Part shown: positions 18,497-27,133 of the stretch, in pieces | How positions within the stretch are numbered: position 1 is the stretch's first letter | Layout: each line of letters opens with the position of its first letter | NCBI RefSeq assembly: GCF_900187355.1 | Contig: NZ_LT906451.1 | Span: 868,501-932,500, forward strand | Direction: 5' to 3' | From: Legionella lansingensis | GTDB lineage: Bacteria; Pseudomonadota; Gammaproteobacteria; Legionellales; Legionellaceae | Length of the DNA: 64,000 nucleotides | The notes under the pieces: model-generated | Told to the model about the DNA's origin: nothing | The model's input: the letters and a program-made list of their open reading frames with translations, nothing else | Database searches by the model: none | Made by a program: the position numbers and the translations under genes

Positions 18497-18514
18497 TTTA
18501 AACGCAAATTTTAC

Positions 18515-18536
18515 CCCCTCCCCTTGTGGGAGAGGG
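18515..18536. repeat. CCCTCCC/GGGAGGG-type hairpin between convergent genes
   Basis: CCCCCTCCC (18515-18523) pairs with GGGAGAGGG (18528-18536) with one mismatch, followed by TAGGGTGGGG. It is nearly identical in core to the element at 5843-5876 and is also placed between two convergent genes, 19 bp after the stress-protein stop. Confidence 0.6.
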
Positions 18537-18553
18537 TAGGGTGGGGACTGATC

Positions 18554-19165
18554 TCACGCAATTTCAAGAGTCTCTTCTTTAAGAGATTTCACGATAGAAC
18601 CTCTTTTATTTAACGTTGCAAAATAATGTGGCAAACGATCCCATGCTTTCAAATCGATCTTGAAGGAACCCGCCCATAAAAGCATAACGAACATATAGGC
18701 ATCCGCTAAAGTAAAATGATCACCCATGAGATATTGATTCTTTAATTGCTTATCAATAAAACTCAATTTGCTTTTAATTAAAGGAATAAAGATTTTATCT
18801 TTGATCTCTTGTGGGAAACTTGGATTAAACAAGCCCCCAAAACTTTTATGTACTTCCGTTGAGATAAAGTTTAAGCATTCAAGGACACGGTAGCGATTAA
18901 AATCACCGACTGGAGGCAATAATTCTCGCGCTTGATATTTATCAGCCAGGTATTGTTGAATAACGGCATTCTCAGTGAGTATTTGATGATTATCTAATTC
19001 CAGAACTGGAACGGCTCCCTTGGGGTTAACACTTAAAAAATCTCGATTTTCCTCTGTCTTTTTGGTTTTGAGGTCGACAGCTTCATATTCGCAATCAACA
19101 CCAATTTCATTGATAACGATTCGCACAGCCAGAGAGCAAGCTCCTTGTGTAAAATATAATTTCAT
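18554..19165 (-). CDS. Glutathione S-transferase, beta-class-like
   Basis: Conjugates or reduces substrates with glutathione in the cytoplasm. The thioredoxin-like N-terminal domain starts MKLYFTQGACSLAVRIVINE; the Cys in GACSLA is the position used by bacterial beta-class enzymes. NPKGAVPVLELD holds the cis-Pro, and ENAVIQQYL the SNAIL-like Ser/Asn site. The helical C-terminal domain includes the hydrophobic staple FTLADAYMFV. 203 residues is usual. The frame runs up to 19237, but AAAGGAAC just before 19165 decides the start. Confidence 0.9.
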   Translation of the reverse strand: MKLYFTQGACSLAVRIVINEIGVDCEYEAVDLKTKKTEENRDFLSVNPKGAVPVLELDNHQILTENAVIQQYLADKYQARELLPPVGDFNRYRVLECLNFISTEVHKSFGGLFNPSFPQEIKDKIFIPLIKSKLSFIDKQLKNQYLMGDHFTLADAYMFVMLLWAGSFKIDLKAWDRLPHYFATLNKRGSIVKSLKEETLEIA

Positions 19166-19311
19166 CTCAGTTCCTTTTTTTATGATGGCTACTCTTTTTA
19201 ACCTAAAAAAATCTATTTGTACACGAGTTATTGTCAAATAAAAAATACCTTTTCATGCTACTTATGCAAAGTTTCACAAAGTCCGAAAAAATTCATTCCC
19301 ACCGCCTACGC

Positions 19312-19355
19312 GCCGCGACCCCTCGCATAAAGCGTGGGGCATGCTTGTTCGCGGC
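19312..19355. repeat. GC-rich nested palindrome upstream of ribF
   Basis: The outer arms GCCGCGA / TCGCGGC enclose an inner pair CCCCTCGC / GCGTGGGG. It stands out as a GC-rich patch in the AT-rich 285-bp gap between the divergent glutathione transferase and ribF. A partly similar stretch (CGCGCCACCCCTCGTTTAAG) lies after lspA near 23790. I see nothing else in the gap. Confidence 0.5.
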
Positions 19356-19450
19356 ATCCAGGCAATCTTACCTTACATTTACTGAGATTCATTTCGCAAT
19401 CTACAATAAACTAGGTATAATCTTTTCTTTATTATTTTGTTTGAACAGCC

Positions 19451-20377
19451 ATGAAGCTGCTGCGTGGACCCAATAACCATCTTTTAAAAGGAACAGTTGC
19501 AACCATTGGTAATTTTGATGGTGTACATCGTGGGCATCAAGCCTTATTGGCAACGCTTCGTGCCCAGGCAGATAAAATGCAATTACCTTTGGTCGTATTA
19601 TTGTTTGAACCACAGCCTGGCGAATATTTTTATGGTCAGCAAGCACCAGCGAGATTGACTAGTTTACGTGAAAAATTGGCCGTATTGAAACAATGCCATA
19701 TTGATTATGTTTATTGTTTAAAATTTAATAAAGCATTGTCTTTGATGACGGCCGAAAATTTTGCCAAACATTATTTCTTCGACTTACTAAATGTTAAGTA
19801 CCTATTGGTAGGCGAGGATTTTCGCTTTGGGCAACAAAGAACAGGAGATATCCACCTTATAAGAAATATGGCTAAGGATAATGATTGCACTGTTGAGGTT
19901 TTTCCCAATGTTTCTATGGGAAATGAACGCATCAGTTCAACAAAAATCAGAGAAGCTTTAGCCAAAGGTGATCTGGCACGAGCATCTGCTCTTTTAGGAA
20001 GAACCTATAGTCTTTGCGGACGAGTGATTAAAGGAGATGGGCGTGGTAAAGAATGGGGAATACCCACAGCCAATTTAGCTATGCTTAGGCTTTCCCTACC
20101 TCTAAGAGGGGTTTTTTGTATACGGATAAAAAGAAAGGGTGAATGGTTAAAAGGTGTCGCAAATCTGGGTAGTAGACCAACTGTGGATGGCACAAAAAAC
20201 ATTCTTGAAGTTCATTTGTTCGATTTCGATGAAGATATATATGGTGAAATGTTGCAGGTATTTTTCTTGCACAAGTTGCGTGATGAGATTAAATTTTCCT
20301 CAGTAGAGAGTTTAATTGTGCAAATCCATAGAGATGTAACTGCAGCTAAGGCACAATTTCATGCCTCCGAGCTCTAG
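19451..20377 (+). CDS. ribF: Bifunctional riboflavin kinase / FAD synthetase
   Basis: Makes FMN and then FAD from riboflavin. The N-terminal nucleotidyltransferase domain has GNFDGVHRGHQAL (residues of about 20-32) and the ISSTKIREAL motif near 178. The C-terminal flavokinase domain has GRVIKGDGRGKEWGIPTANL and GVANLGSRPTVDG. 308 residues is the standard length. It is followed by ileS and lspA in the gammaproteobacterial order. No FMN riboswitch is visible upstream. Confidence 0.96.
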   Translation: MKLLRGPNNHLLKGTVATIGNFDGVHRGHQALLATLRAQADKMQLPLVVLLFEPQPGEYFYGQQAPARLTSLREKLAVLKQCHIDYVYCLKFNKALSLMTAENFAKHYFFDLLNVKYLLVGEDFRFGQQRTGDIHLIRNMAKDNDCTVEVFPNVSMGNERISSTKIREALAKGDLARASALLGRTYSLCGRVIKGDGRGKEWGIPTANLAMLRLSLPLRGVFCIRIKRKGEWLKGVANLGSRPTVDGTKNILEVHLFDFDEDIYGEMLQVFFLHKLRDEIKFSSVESLIVQIHRDVTAAKAQFHASEL

Positions 20378-20408
20378 GACCCTTATTCAAACTTAGTAGA
20401 GTAATGTC

Positions 20409-23207
20409 ATGGCAGAGTATAAAGATACCTTAAATTTACCGGAGACAAGCTTTCCCATGAAAGCGAATCTTGCTCAACGTGAGCCCGATATGTTAGCTAA
20501 CTGGGAAACTCAAGGTATCTATGAAAAAATTAGACAAGCGCGCCTTGGGAAAGAGAAGTTTATTCTTCATGATGGTCCTCCGTATGCGAATGGTCATCTG
20601 CATTGTGGTCATGCACTCAATAAGATACTGAAAGATATCATTAATAAATCGCAATGTTTGAGTGGCTTTGATACTCCTTTCGTTCCTGGGTGGGACTGCC
20701 ATGGCTTGCCTATTGAACTTAATGTTGAAAAAAAGATAGGAAAGGCTGGAGTCAAGATTAGTGCGCGTGAATTTCGCATCAAATGTCGGGAATATGCAGC
20801 CAGTCAGATTAATATTCAGCGTGAGGAATTCAAACGTTTAGGCGTATTTGGGGACTGGCAACATCCGTACGCAACGATGGATTATTCTTATGAAGCAAAT
20901 ATTATTCGCGCCCTAGGTAAGGTCATTGAGAATGGTCACTTACAGCAAGGATTTAAGCCTGTTCATTGGTGTGTTGATTGTGGATCTGCCTTGGCTGAAG
21001 CAGAGGTTGATTATGAGGATAAAACCTCACCAGCAATTGATGTTGCTTTCCTGGCTGCTGCACCTCGCGACTTCCTGTCAGCGATCGGTGTATCGGTTGT
21101 GAAGCCAGTGATTGTGCCCATCTGGACAACTACCCCTTGGTCATTACCAGCTAATGAAGCGGTTTGCCTCCATCCGGAACTTGATTATGTATTGATAGAT
21201 GACAATAAACAGTATTTCTTGATCGTCGAAGAACTTCTAAAACCGGTTTTGACGCGTTATGGTATTGAGAGTTACAACATTGTTGGTCGAGCAAAAGGGA
21301 AAGTTTTTGAGAACCTTCCTTTGCAACCCCCTTTTAATGACAGACAAGTTCCGATTGTTTTAGGTGAACACGTTACCACGGACGCAGGAACAGGCTGTGT
21401 GCATACTGCTCCTGCACATGGACCGGATGATTACCAAGTAGGGCTGGCTTATAATCTTCCTTTGATCAACCCTGTTCTCGCTAACGGTTGTTATCATGAT
21501 GAGGTCCCTTTGTTTGCGGGTCTTCCCGTATTAAAGGCGAATGACAAAATTATAGAGGTTCTTAAGGAGCGTAAGGTCCTGCTTCACCATGAGACCATTC
21601 GTCATAGTTACCCACATTGTTGGCGTCATAAAACCCCCATGGTATTCCTTGCTACACCCCAATGGTTTATTGCCATGGATAAAAATGGTTTGCGCCATTC
21701 TATAGCTGCAGAGATTGAACGAGTAAACTGGATACCTGATTGGGGTAAAGCGCGTATCGCTAGTATGGTTGAAACGAGACCTGACTGGTGTATCTCGCGT
21801 CAGAGAGCGTGGGGAACGCCCATGACTTTATTTGTGCATAAAAGCACTCGCGAACTTCATCCAAACACGGTTGCATTAATTGAGGAAATAGCCTCCAGTG
21901 TGGAAAGCAAAGGAATTGATGCTTGGTTTGATCTAGATATCCGCGAGTTCTTAGGCGCAGATGCTGATCACTATGAAAAGCTAACAGATACTTTGGATGT
22001 TTGGTTTGATTCCGGTGTTTCTCATTATTGTGTCTTAAAGCAAAATGCAGAACTTGATCTACCCGCCGATATGTATTTTGAAGGCTCGGATCAGCATCGT
22101 GGCTGGTTTAACTCTTCCTTGACAACGGCAGTTGCCATTTACGGACATGCTCCGTATAAAACCGTTTTGACCCATGGTTATACCGTAGATGCCGAAGGGA
22201 AGAAACTATCGAAGTCCAAAGGAAATTATGTGGCGTTGGATAAGCTGATTAATCAGCACGGCGCTGATATTTTGCGCCTATGGGTTGCTTCAACTGACTA
22301 TCGTCACGAAGTCAGTATCTCTGAAGAAATTATTAAACGTAATGCTGATGCCTATCGACGCATTCGCAATACAGCAAGATTCTTATTGGCTAATTTATTT
22401 GATTTTAACCCCGAACAGCATTGTGTTAAGCCTGAGCATTTAGTCGAACTGGACCGTTGGGCGATTAGGCGTTCACAACAGCTGCAGAAGGAGATTATAG
22501 AAGCTTATAAAAATTATAATTTTCATGTGATTTATCAAAAGATTCATAATTTTTGTGCTGTTGATATGGGTAGCTTTTACTTGGATGTGATTAAAGATCG
22601 TCAGTATACGACGCCCACAAATAGTGTGGCACGGCGCTCGTGTCAAACGGCTATGTTTCACATTATTCACGCTCTAACACGCTGGTTAGCGCCTATATTG
22701 TCGTATACTGCTGAAGAAATTTGGCAATTTATCCCGGGGCAGACAGGCACATCCGTTTTTGTGGAGCAATGGTACGATAAATGGCCACTCATTGCAGATG
22801 TGGATATGACGTTCTGGGAGCAGTTACAAGCCATTCGGGATGAAGTCAATAAGGCGCTCGAGAACCAACGTAAAGAAGGCCAGATAGGCTCAGGCTTGGC
22901 TGCAGAAGTAAAGATCTATGCAAATGAAGATACTTTTTCTTTATTAAATAAATTAGGTGATGAGTTAAGGTTTGTTTTCATTACTTCAGGAGCTATAGTT
23001 AAACCAATAGCGTCTAAGCCTGAAAATGTTTTGTCTACGAATGATGCCTTGGGAGTGAGCATCGCAGTCACTCCTAGCTCTTATGAAAAATGCGAGCGTT
23101 GTTGGCATAGGCGGCCAGATATTGGCGCTGATGTCAGGCATCCAACTCTCTGCCAACGTTGCGTTGATAACATTACAGGTCATGATGAAGTGAGGCAGTT
23201 TGCATGA
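20409..23207 (+). CDS. ileS: Isoleucyl-tRNA synthetase
   Basis: Charges tRNA-Ile in the cytoplasm. Class I signatures are present: the HIGH-like motif in [13 protein letters not shown] (about residues 57-67) and KLSKSKGN near residue 600. The CP1 editing domain contains the [12 protein letters not shown] region. The C-terminal zinc finger has the CERCWHR and CQRCVDN Cys pairs that mark the eubacterial mupirocin-sensitive type. 932 residues is normal. Its last 4 bp overlap lspA (ATGA). Confidence 0.97.
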   Translation: MAEYKDTLNLPETSFPMKANLAQREPDMLANWETQGIYEKIRQARLGKEKFILHDGPPYANGHLHCGHALNKILKDIINKSQCLSGFDTPFVPGWDCHGLPIELNVEKKIGKAGVKISAREFRIKCREYAASQINIQREEFKRLGVFGDWQHPYATMDYSYEANIIRALGKVIENGHLQQGFKPVHWCVDCGSALAEAEVDYEDKTSPAIDVAFLAAAPRDFLSAIGVSVVKPVIVPIWTTTPWSLPANEAVCLHPELDYVLIDDNKQYFLIVEELLKPVLTRYGIESYNIVGRAKGKVFENLPLQPPFNDRQVPIVLGEHVTTDAGTGCVHTAPAHGPDDYQVGLAYNLPLINPVLANGCYHDEVPLFAGLPVLKANDKIIEVLKERKVLLHHETIRHSYPHCWRHKTPMVFLATPQWFIAMDKNGLRHSIAAEIERVNWIPDWGKARIASMVETRPDWCISRQRAWGTPMTLFVHKSTRELHPNTVALIEEIASSVESKGIDAWFDLDIREFLGADADHYEKLTDTLDVWFDSGVSHYCVLKQNAELDLPADMYFEGSDQHRGWFNSSLTTAVAIYGHAPYKTVLTHGYTVDAEGKKLSKSKGNYVALDKLINQHGADILRLWVASTDYRHEVSISEEIIKRNADAYRRIRNTARFLLANLFDFNPEQHCVKPEHLVELDRWAIRRSQQLQKEIIEAYKNYNFHVIYQKIHNFCAVDMGSFYLDVIKDRQYTTPTNSVARRSCQTAMFHIIHALTRWLAPILSYTAEEIWQFIPGQTGTSVFVEQWYDKWPLIADVDMTFWEQLQAIRDEVNKALENQRKEGQIGSGLAAEVKIYANEDTFSLLNKLGDELRFVFITSGAIVKPIASKPENVLSTNDALGVSIAVTPSSYEKCERCWHRRPDIGADVRHPTLCQRCVDNITGHDEVRQFA

Positions 23208-23677
23208 AAAAGTTGCCATGGTTTGTGTTGAGTATTGTCGTTGTTCTGCTTGATCAATGGTCTAAATATTGGGCTGCAACGACCTTAGTGCCGTATCAGC
23301 CCGAGCCTTTATTGCCCATGCTCAATTTTACTTTGGCCTTTAATAGCGGTGCTGCTTTCAGTTTTCTTAGCGGAACAGGTGACTGGCATCGATGGTTTTT
23401 TGCAGGCTTTAGCGTTCTAATGAGTTTATTTTTAATCATTTGGATGCTTCGTTTGCCTGTTAGAGCAAAATTGCAATCTTTTGCACTTAGTTTGATACTC
23501 GGAGGCGCGCTAGGTAACCTATACGATAGGGCAATTTTAGGCCAGGTAATCGATTTTGTTGATCTCTATTATAAAAATTACCACTGGCCTGTTTTTAATT
23601 TGGCAGACAGTGCCATCTGTATGGGGGCGTTTCTCTTGCTGGTTGACTTATGCAAAAATAGCAGCTCAGTCAGGTAA
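23204..23677 (+). CDS. lspA: Lipoprotein signal peptidase (signal peptidase II)
   Basis: An inner-membrane aspartyl protease that removes the signal peptide from prolipoproteins after lipidation. It has four membrane segments. The two catalytic Asp residues lie in [17 protein letters not shown] and [11 protein letters not shown]. The early LDQWSKYW and [10 protein letters not shown] motifs are also conserved. 157 residues is typical. It is coupled to ileS by the ATGA overlap. Its substrates include PilP in this window. Confidence 0.96.
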   Translation: MKKLPWFVLSIVVVLLDQWSKYWAATTLVPYQPEPLLPMLNFTLAFNSGAAFSFLSGTGDWHRWFFAGFSVLMSLFLIIWMLRLPVRAKLQSFALSLILGGALGNLYDRAILGQVIDFVDLYYKNYHWPVFNLADSAICMGAFLLLVDLCKNSSSVR

Positions 23678-23877
23678 AAAAAGGTTTCTTTTTAATCGTG
23701 CCTCAAAGAGAATTACTCGCCTCGTGGTCCTGTCGCTGTAGGTATCCCACCGTGCTCGCAAGCTGCGCGCGGTAGGAGCCCTCCTTCCGCGCCACCCCTC
23801 GTTTAAGATCGGTACCTGTCAAAATTAGGCTGTCACTGCAAGTAGTTTATAATCTTGCAAGTAGTGTGATCTATCTA

Positions 23878-24435
23878 CTATGCAAAAACCCCATTCGATA
23901 ACGCTTGCAAATGCTTGCTTTCTGGATTCAGGATGCTGACCGCAGCGACAGCTGGTAGGCTTAAGTAATGTTCTGCTTCTTCCCATTCAACTTCTGCTGG
24001 GAATAATCTTAGCATTGGTAAGCACTTGTTCAACGAGGCACAGAGTGTCAAATTGGCAGGGTATGGTCTTGCTTGATGGTAACCCAAAGCCATAACTTGC
24101 ATCGCTTCAGAAATTGTTGCTATCCCAGGCAGATAATTTACAGAATAGATGGCTGCTGTTTGTGCAATGGCTGGTAAAAAGCCAGGGCTGGAAGCAAAAT
24201 GAACCCCAGCTTGGTAACAATCTTCTAATTGTTGCGTTGTGGTAATATTACCAGAGCCCACACGCAATGCAGGAAAGTCTTGCAAGATTTTTTTCAAAAT
24301 AGCCTGTTCACTGCTATTGATTTCTACTACAACGAAGCCCGCATTAGCGATTTGTTTAAGTCTATCAAATAAAAAAGCATCAACATCTAAAGTTACAATA
24401 ATTGATTGATTATCAAACAATTTATCAGTCATCAT
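23878..24435 (-). CDS. KDPG/KHG-aldolase-like protein, active site apparently altered
   Basis: About 185 residues with the KDPG-aldolase (Eda) layout: VGSGNITTTQQLEDCYQAGVHFASSP corresponds to the family's R-x-G-x-GT and F-x-VSP segments, and PGIATISEAMQVMALGY to PG-x-x-T-x-x-E. The next element in active Eda is KFFPAE, whose Lys forms the Schiff base; here that place reads ARPYPAN, with Arg instead of Lys. A FPAE-like string occurs about 20 residues later. It may be inactive or act on something else. There is no Edd partner beside it. The ATG at 24435 is one of three close starts (GTG 24453, ATG 24432). It lies 47 bp downstream of lidA on the same strand. Confidence 0.65.
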   Translation of the reverse strand: MMTDKLFDNQSIIVTLDVDAFLFDRLKQIANAGFVVVEINSSEQAILKKILQDFPALRVGSGNITTTQQLEDCYQAGVHFASSPGFLPAIAQTAAIYSVNYLPGIATISEAMQVMALGYHQARPYPANLTLCASLNKCLPMLRLFPAEVEWEEAEHYLSLPAVAAVSILNPESKHLQALSNGVFA

Positions 24436-24500
24436 GGTCCATTCGCAAGCCACCGCAATATCTGTCCATGTTAGAAGAGTTGCGGCTGCTTGGCAAGTTA

Positions 24501-26564
24501 TTAATATGGTTTTGTTTTGAAGGGAGTTGGTGCCGTTGAGCTTGGTTCTTGCCGGAGCGGATCTGGAATCGAGCTAACATTTGGGCGATAAGCATCTAAT
24601 CCAAGACGTTCCATATTTTTTAACAAGAAATTCATGGTTTGCTGTGGGATAGGCCTGCCCACTCGGATACTCGCCAGAACCTCTTGCGTAGGAGAGTCTA
24701 TTCTACCATCCGGTCCTTTGAACATATTTCCAAGCAGGTTAATAGATTCCGGGGTTGGATTATTTTTCATTAATAGAAGAACATGCTTACAGCTTTTCAC
24801 AATTGCAGAAGTGTCACTACTAGGCTTCGATGAGGAGCCCTTACTTAAACCCTGTGTTGGCATCGGTGTTAATTTTGGACTAGTGGTCGTGCTCTCAATG
24901 CCAGAAACTTGAGGTGTTTGCTTCATTAAGGTAGATACATTCGCTTGTGCAGCTTGCAATTGTAAAATCTGATTGGTGATAAGCAAAATGTCTTTTTGCA
25001 TATCTTCAGTGTGTTGAGTCAAGGTTTCTTTTTTGCTCTTATGCTCTTTCCCTTCAAGCGTTTTATTATGCTCAACTAATTTTTTTAAGTTTGCGATATC
25101 AGGACGTGCGCGCTCAAAGTTCTTTTGTGCAGCTGTTTTTACCTCTTCTGGTAGAGATTCAAAATCTTTAGGATCATGACCCCTTAGTAGGTAATATTTG
25201 CCGTTTTTATGTACAATACTCAGCTTTTTGCCCTGTTCTTCTTTCGGTAGATTTTTGCCCTGTTCCTCTTTTGGCAGAACAAAAGCGGCCTTCGTAAAGT
25301 CGGATGTTACCTGTCCTTCATCGTTATAGAGGACCTTCTCTCCTTTCATCACGGCTAACATATCTCGCAAGCCTTCGACCTGGACGTGCATAGCATTGTG
25401 TTCATGCAATAGACGCAGGGCTTGCTCATCATTATTGGCTTCAATCAATTTGCCAATTAACTCAGCTTGTCCTTCTAGCTTCTTAATGAGTCCATCGATT
25501 CTTTGTTGCAAAAGTTCTGTTGGAGGTTTGTCAAGGTTGCTCTGTAGGAAATCATGTTGCTCTTTGAGCATATCAATGCGCGTTAGTAAGTGTTTCAACG
25601 TCTCTTCATTGTCAGGACCAGGCTCCGTTATTTTTTGAGCTTCTGCACGCAGACTATCAATTTCGTTTTGCAGAGAGTTTAAGAAATTAACCCGCTGTTG
25701 AGGGTCCATAGCATCTGGTTGCATGAGAAAGGTAAACTGATCAAGGAGAGCAAGCGAGTGATCAAAATTAGCGTAACGGCTGTTAATCGCCTGCCCTTGT
25801 TTTTCAAGTTTATCCATTTCTTGTTCTAGTTCTTCAGAAGCTTTTACTTTCTCTTTCAATACGTCTTCTAAGGCAACAATGGATTCCCTATATGCAGCAT
25901 AGGCTTTAGCAGCCTCTGCAGAGCTTTGTCCAGATGAGGTTTGGGATTGCTTTTGCGCGTCATGCAGTTTTTTGCTTTGTTTTTCTTCTGCTTCATGCCT
26001 CGCTCTTGCTTGGGCTTCTTTTCTGTAAAGCAGGCCCAAAAGCAAAGCAGCCAGCGCCCGATGTTTTCTTGTCTCATGATCCAGCAACTCTTGACGAATA
26101 GCTTTATTGATTGACGCAATCTCGGCTAGCTTTTCACCAATTAGTGCAATAATGGCATGACCTGCAGGTGATTTTAAAAAAGTAATAACATCTTTAGCAG
26201 TCTTTAAACCATAACGACTAAGGTATTGAGTAGCTAGGTCATGTGAATGTGGTTCTGGGGTAGATGACTTGTGAGCATGCTTTGATTTTGGATGTTCTAA
26301 TTTTCTTGCTTCCAAATTTGCAAACCATTGCTCCAACTGTGAAGAGGTAAGTGTAATCTCTTCTTTATTTTTTGTGGTCAGTGTAATGGAGTCAACATCT
26401 TGTTTTTCCAGACTCCTCTCTTCTCGTTTGCTGTGAGTAAACACACCCTCTTTGTTTTTTGTAGTTAGTGCAAAAGAATCAACGTCTTGTTTTTCCAGCG
26501 TTCTTTCTTCTGGTATGCCGCGAGTAAGTACATCCTGATGATCGCGCTTTGGAGTATTGGCCAT
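24501..26564 (-). CDS. lidA: LidA-like Dot/Icm effector, coiled-coil Rab-binding protein
   Basis: 687 residues, largely helical and without signal peptide or membrane segment. Known LidA is injected into the host and binds Rab GTPases tightly with its central coiled coil. The assignment rests on size, on coiled-coil composition and on position in the pilQ-aroKB-lspA neighbourhood where, as I recall, lidA sits in L. pneumophila. Charged coiled coils run from about residue 150 to 430. A 21-residue motif (LEKQDVDSFALTTKNKE core) is present twice near the N-terminus (residues 19-39 and 48-68), and LPKEEQGK is tandem near residue 434. The C-terminal 120 residues are Ser/Thr/Pro-rich with a small helical domain. 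Confidence 0.75.
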   Translation of the reverse strand: MANTPKRDHQDVLTRGIPEERTLEKQDVDSFALTTKNKEGVFTHSKREERSLEKQDVDSITLTTKNKEEITLTSSQLEQWFANLEARKLEHPKSKHAHKSSTPEPHSHDLATQYLSRYGLKTAKDVITFLKSPAGHAIIALIGEKLAEIASINKAIRQELLDHETRKHRALAALLLGLLYRKEAQARARHEAEEKQSKKLHDAQKQSQTSSGQSSAEAAKAYAAYRESIVALEDVLKEKVKASEELEQEMDKLEKQGQAINSRYANFDHSLALLDQFTFLMQPDAMDPQQRVNFLNSLQNEIDSLRAEAQKITEPGPDNEETLKHLLTRIDMLKEQHDFLQSNLDKPPTELLQQRIDGLIKKLEGQAELIGKLIEANNDEQALRLLHEHNAMHVQVEGLRDMLAVMKGEKVLYNDEGQVTSDFTKAAFVLPKEEQGKNLPKEEQGKKLSIVHKNGKYYLLRGHDPKDFESLPEEVKTAAQKNFERARPDIANLKKLVEHNKTLEGKEHKSKKETLTQHTEDMQKDILLITNQILQLQAAQANVSTLMKQTPQVSGIESTTTSPKLTPMPTQGLSKGSSSKPSSDTSAIVKSCKHVLLLMKNNPTPESINLLGNMFKGPDGRIDSPTQEVLASIRVGRPIPQQTMNFLLKNMERLGLDAYRPNVSSIPDPLRQEPSSTAPTPFKTKPY

Positions 26565-26595
26565 ACAAATCCCTCGGAAGAACTTAATACCTTTA

Positions 26596-26633
26596 ATTAT
26601 ACACGATTAAACTGACTAGACAATAGTCAATTT
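26596..26633 (-). promoter_or_regulatory. Predicted lidA promoter with a dyad over the -35 box
   Basis: On the minus strand, TTGTCT (26618-26623) and TATAAT (26596-26601) are 16 bp apart, about 30 bp before the lidA start. An inverted repeat, AAATTGACTA-ttgtc-TAGTCAGTTT (one mismatch, 26609-26633), covers the -35 box. A third TGACT half-site adjoins it at 26631-26636. The symmetry suggests an operator. It does not look like the PmrA or CpxR boxes I know from Legionella effector genes. Confidence 0.45.
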
Positions 26634-26674
26634 GACTCGCAAAAGACCTGAATAGTTTCAGTTAGCCCAATTAA

Positions 26675-27133
26675 TCACCAGCATTCATCTGCTTTCCTTA
26701 AGGGATCACCATGTGGTCCAGGAGCAATTCCTCTATGACCCAAATTATCTAGAGTAAAACTTTGGCAGTCTTTATCTTTAGTCTGGGCACCTCTGGGGAT
26801 TGCTTGCAGACTATAAGCAGTGTGTGTTTGTGAGCTTATTTTTAAACAATACCACTTTTGTGCGGAGAGATTATCGTTTTTTATATCTGTAACCTCACCG
26901 GTCCCTAGAGAGGCTTTTTCATAGCTATGATACTCAGAGTAGTAATGCTCCAATCGATTAGCTAAATCAAAAAGTGCAGCTTGTCCGTCGTATCGTCGAG
27001 CCTGCATAAGATGGTTTAGATAGATTGGGTAAGCAAAACAAGTGAATAGGCTAATAATGACCAGCACAATCATTAGCTCGATGAGTGAGAATCCTTGTCT
27101 CATTGTTTGCGAGTATAATTTTTTACAAAGCAT
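26675..27133 (-). CDS. Type IV pilin-like protein (PilE/minor pilin class)
   Basis: Exported by the pilin pathway: the prepilin motif is MRQG-FSLIELMIVLVIISL, cut by PilD after Gly, with the Glu at +5 and a hydrophobic assembly helix. The globular part carries YPIYLNHLMQARR, typical of PilE-like pilins, and a Cys pair near residues 96 and 121 plus one near the end. 152 residues fits. The ATG at 27133 overlaps the upstream gene's stop (ATG inside the last codons, 11-bp overlap), giving a 14-residue leader. An ATG at 27103 would give the more usual 4-residue leader but has no Shine-Dalgarno. It would use the PilMNOPQ machine encoded 14 kb away. Confidence 0.88.
   Translation of the reverse strand: MLCKKLYSQTMRQGFSLIELMIVLVIISLFTCFAYPIYLNHLMQARRYDGQAALFDLANRLEHYYSEYHSYEKASLGTGEVTDIKNDNLSAQKWYCLKISSQTHTAYSLQAIPRGAQTKDKDCQSFTLDNLGHRGIAPGPHGDPLRKADECW

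Noticed and set aside
19231-19476. 81-residue open frame upstream of ribF
   Set aside because: It runs through a palindromic repeat and into ribF, with no ribosome-binding site and no protein-like composition.
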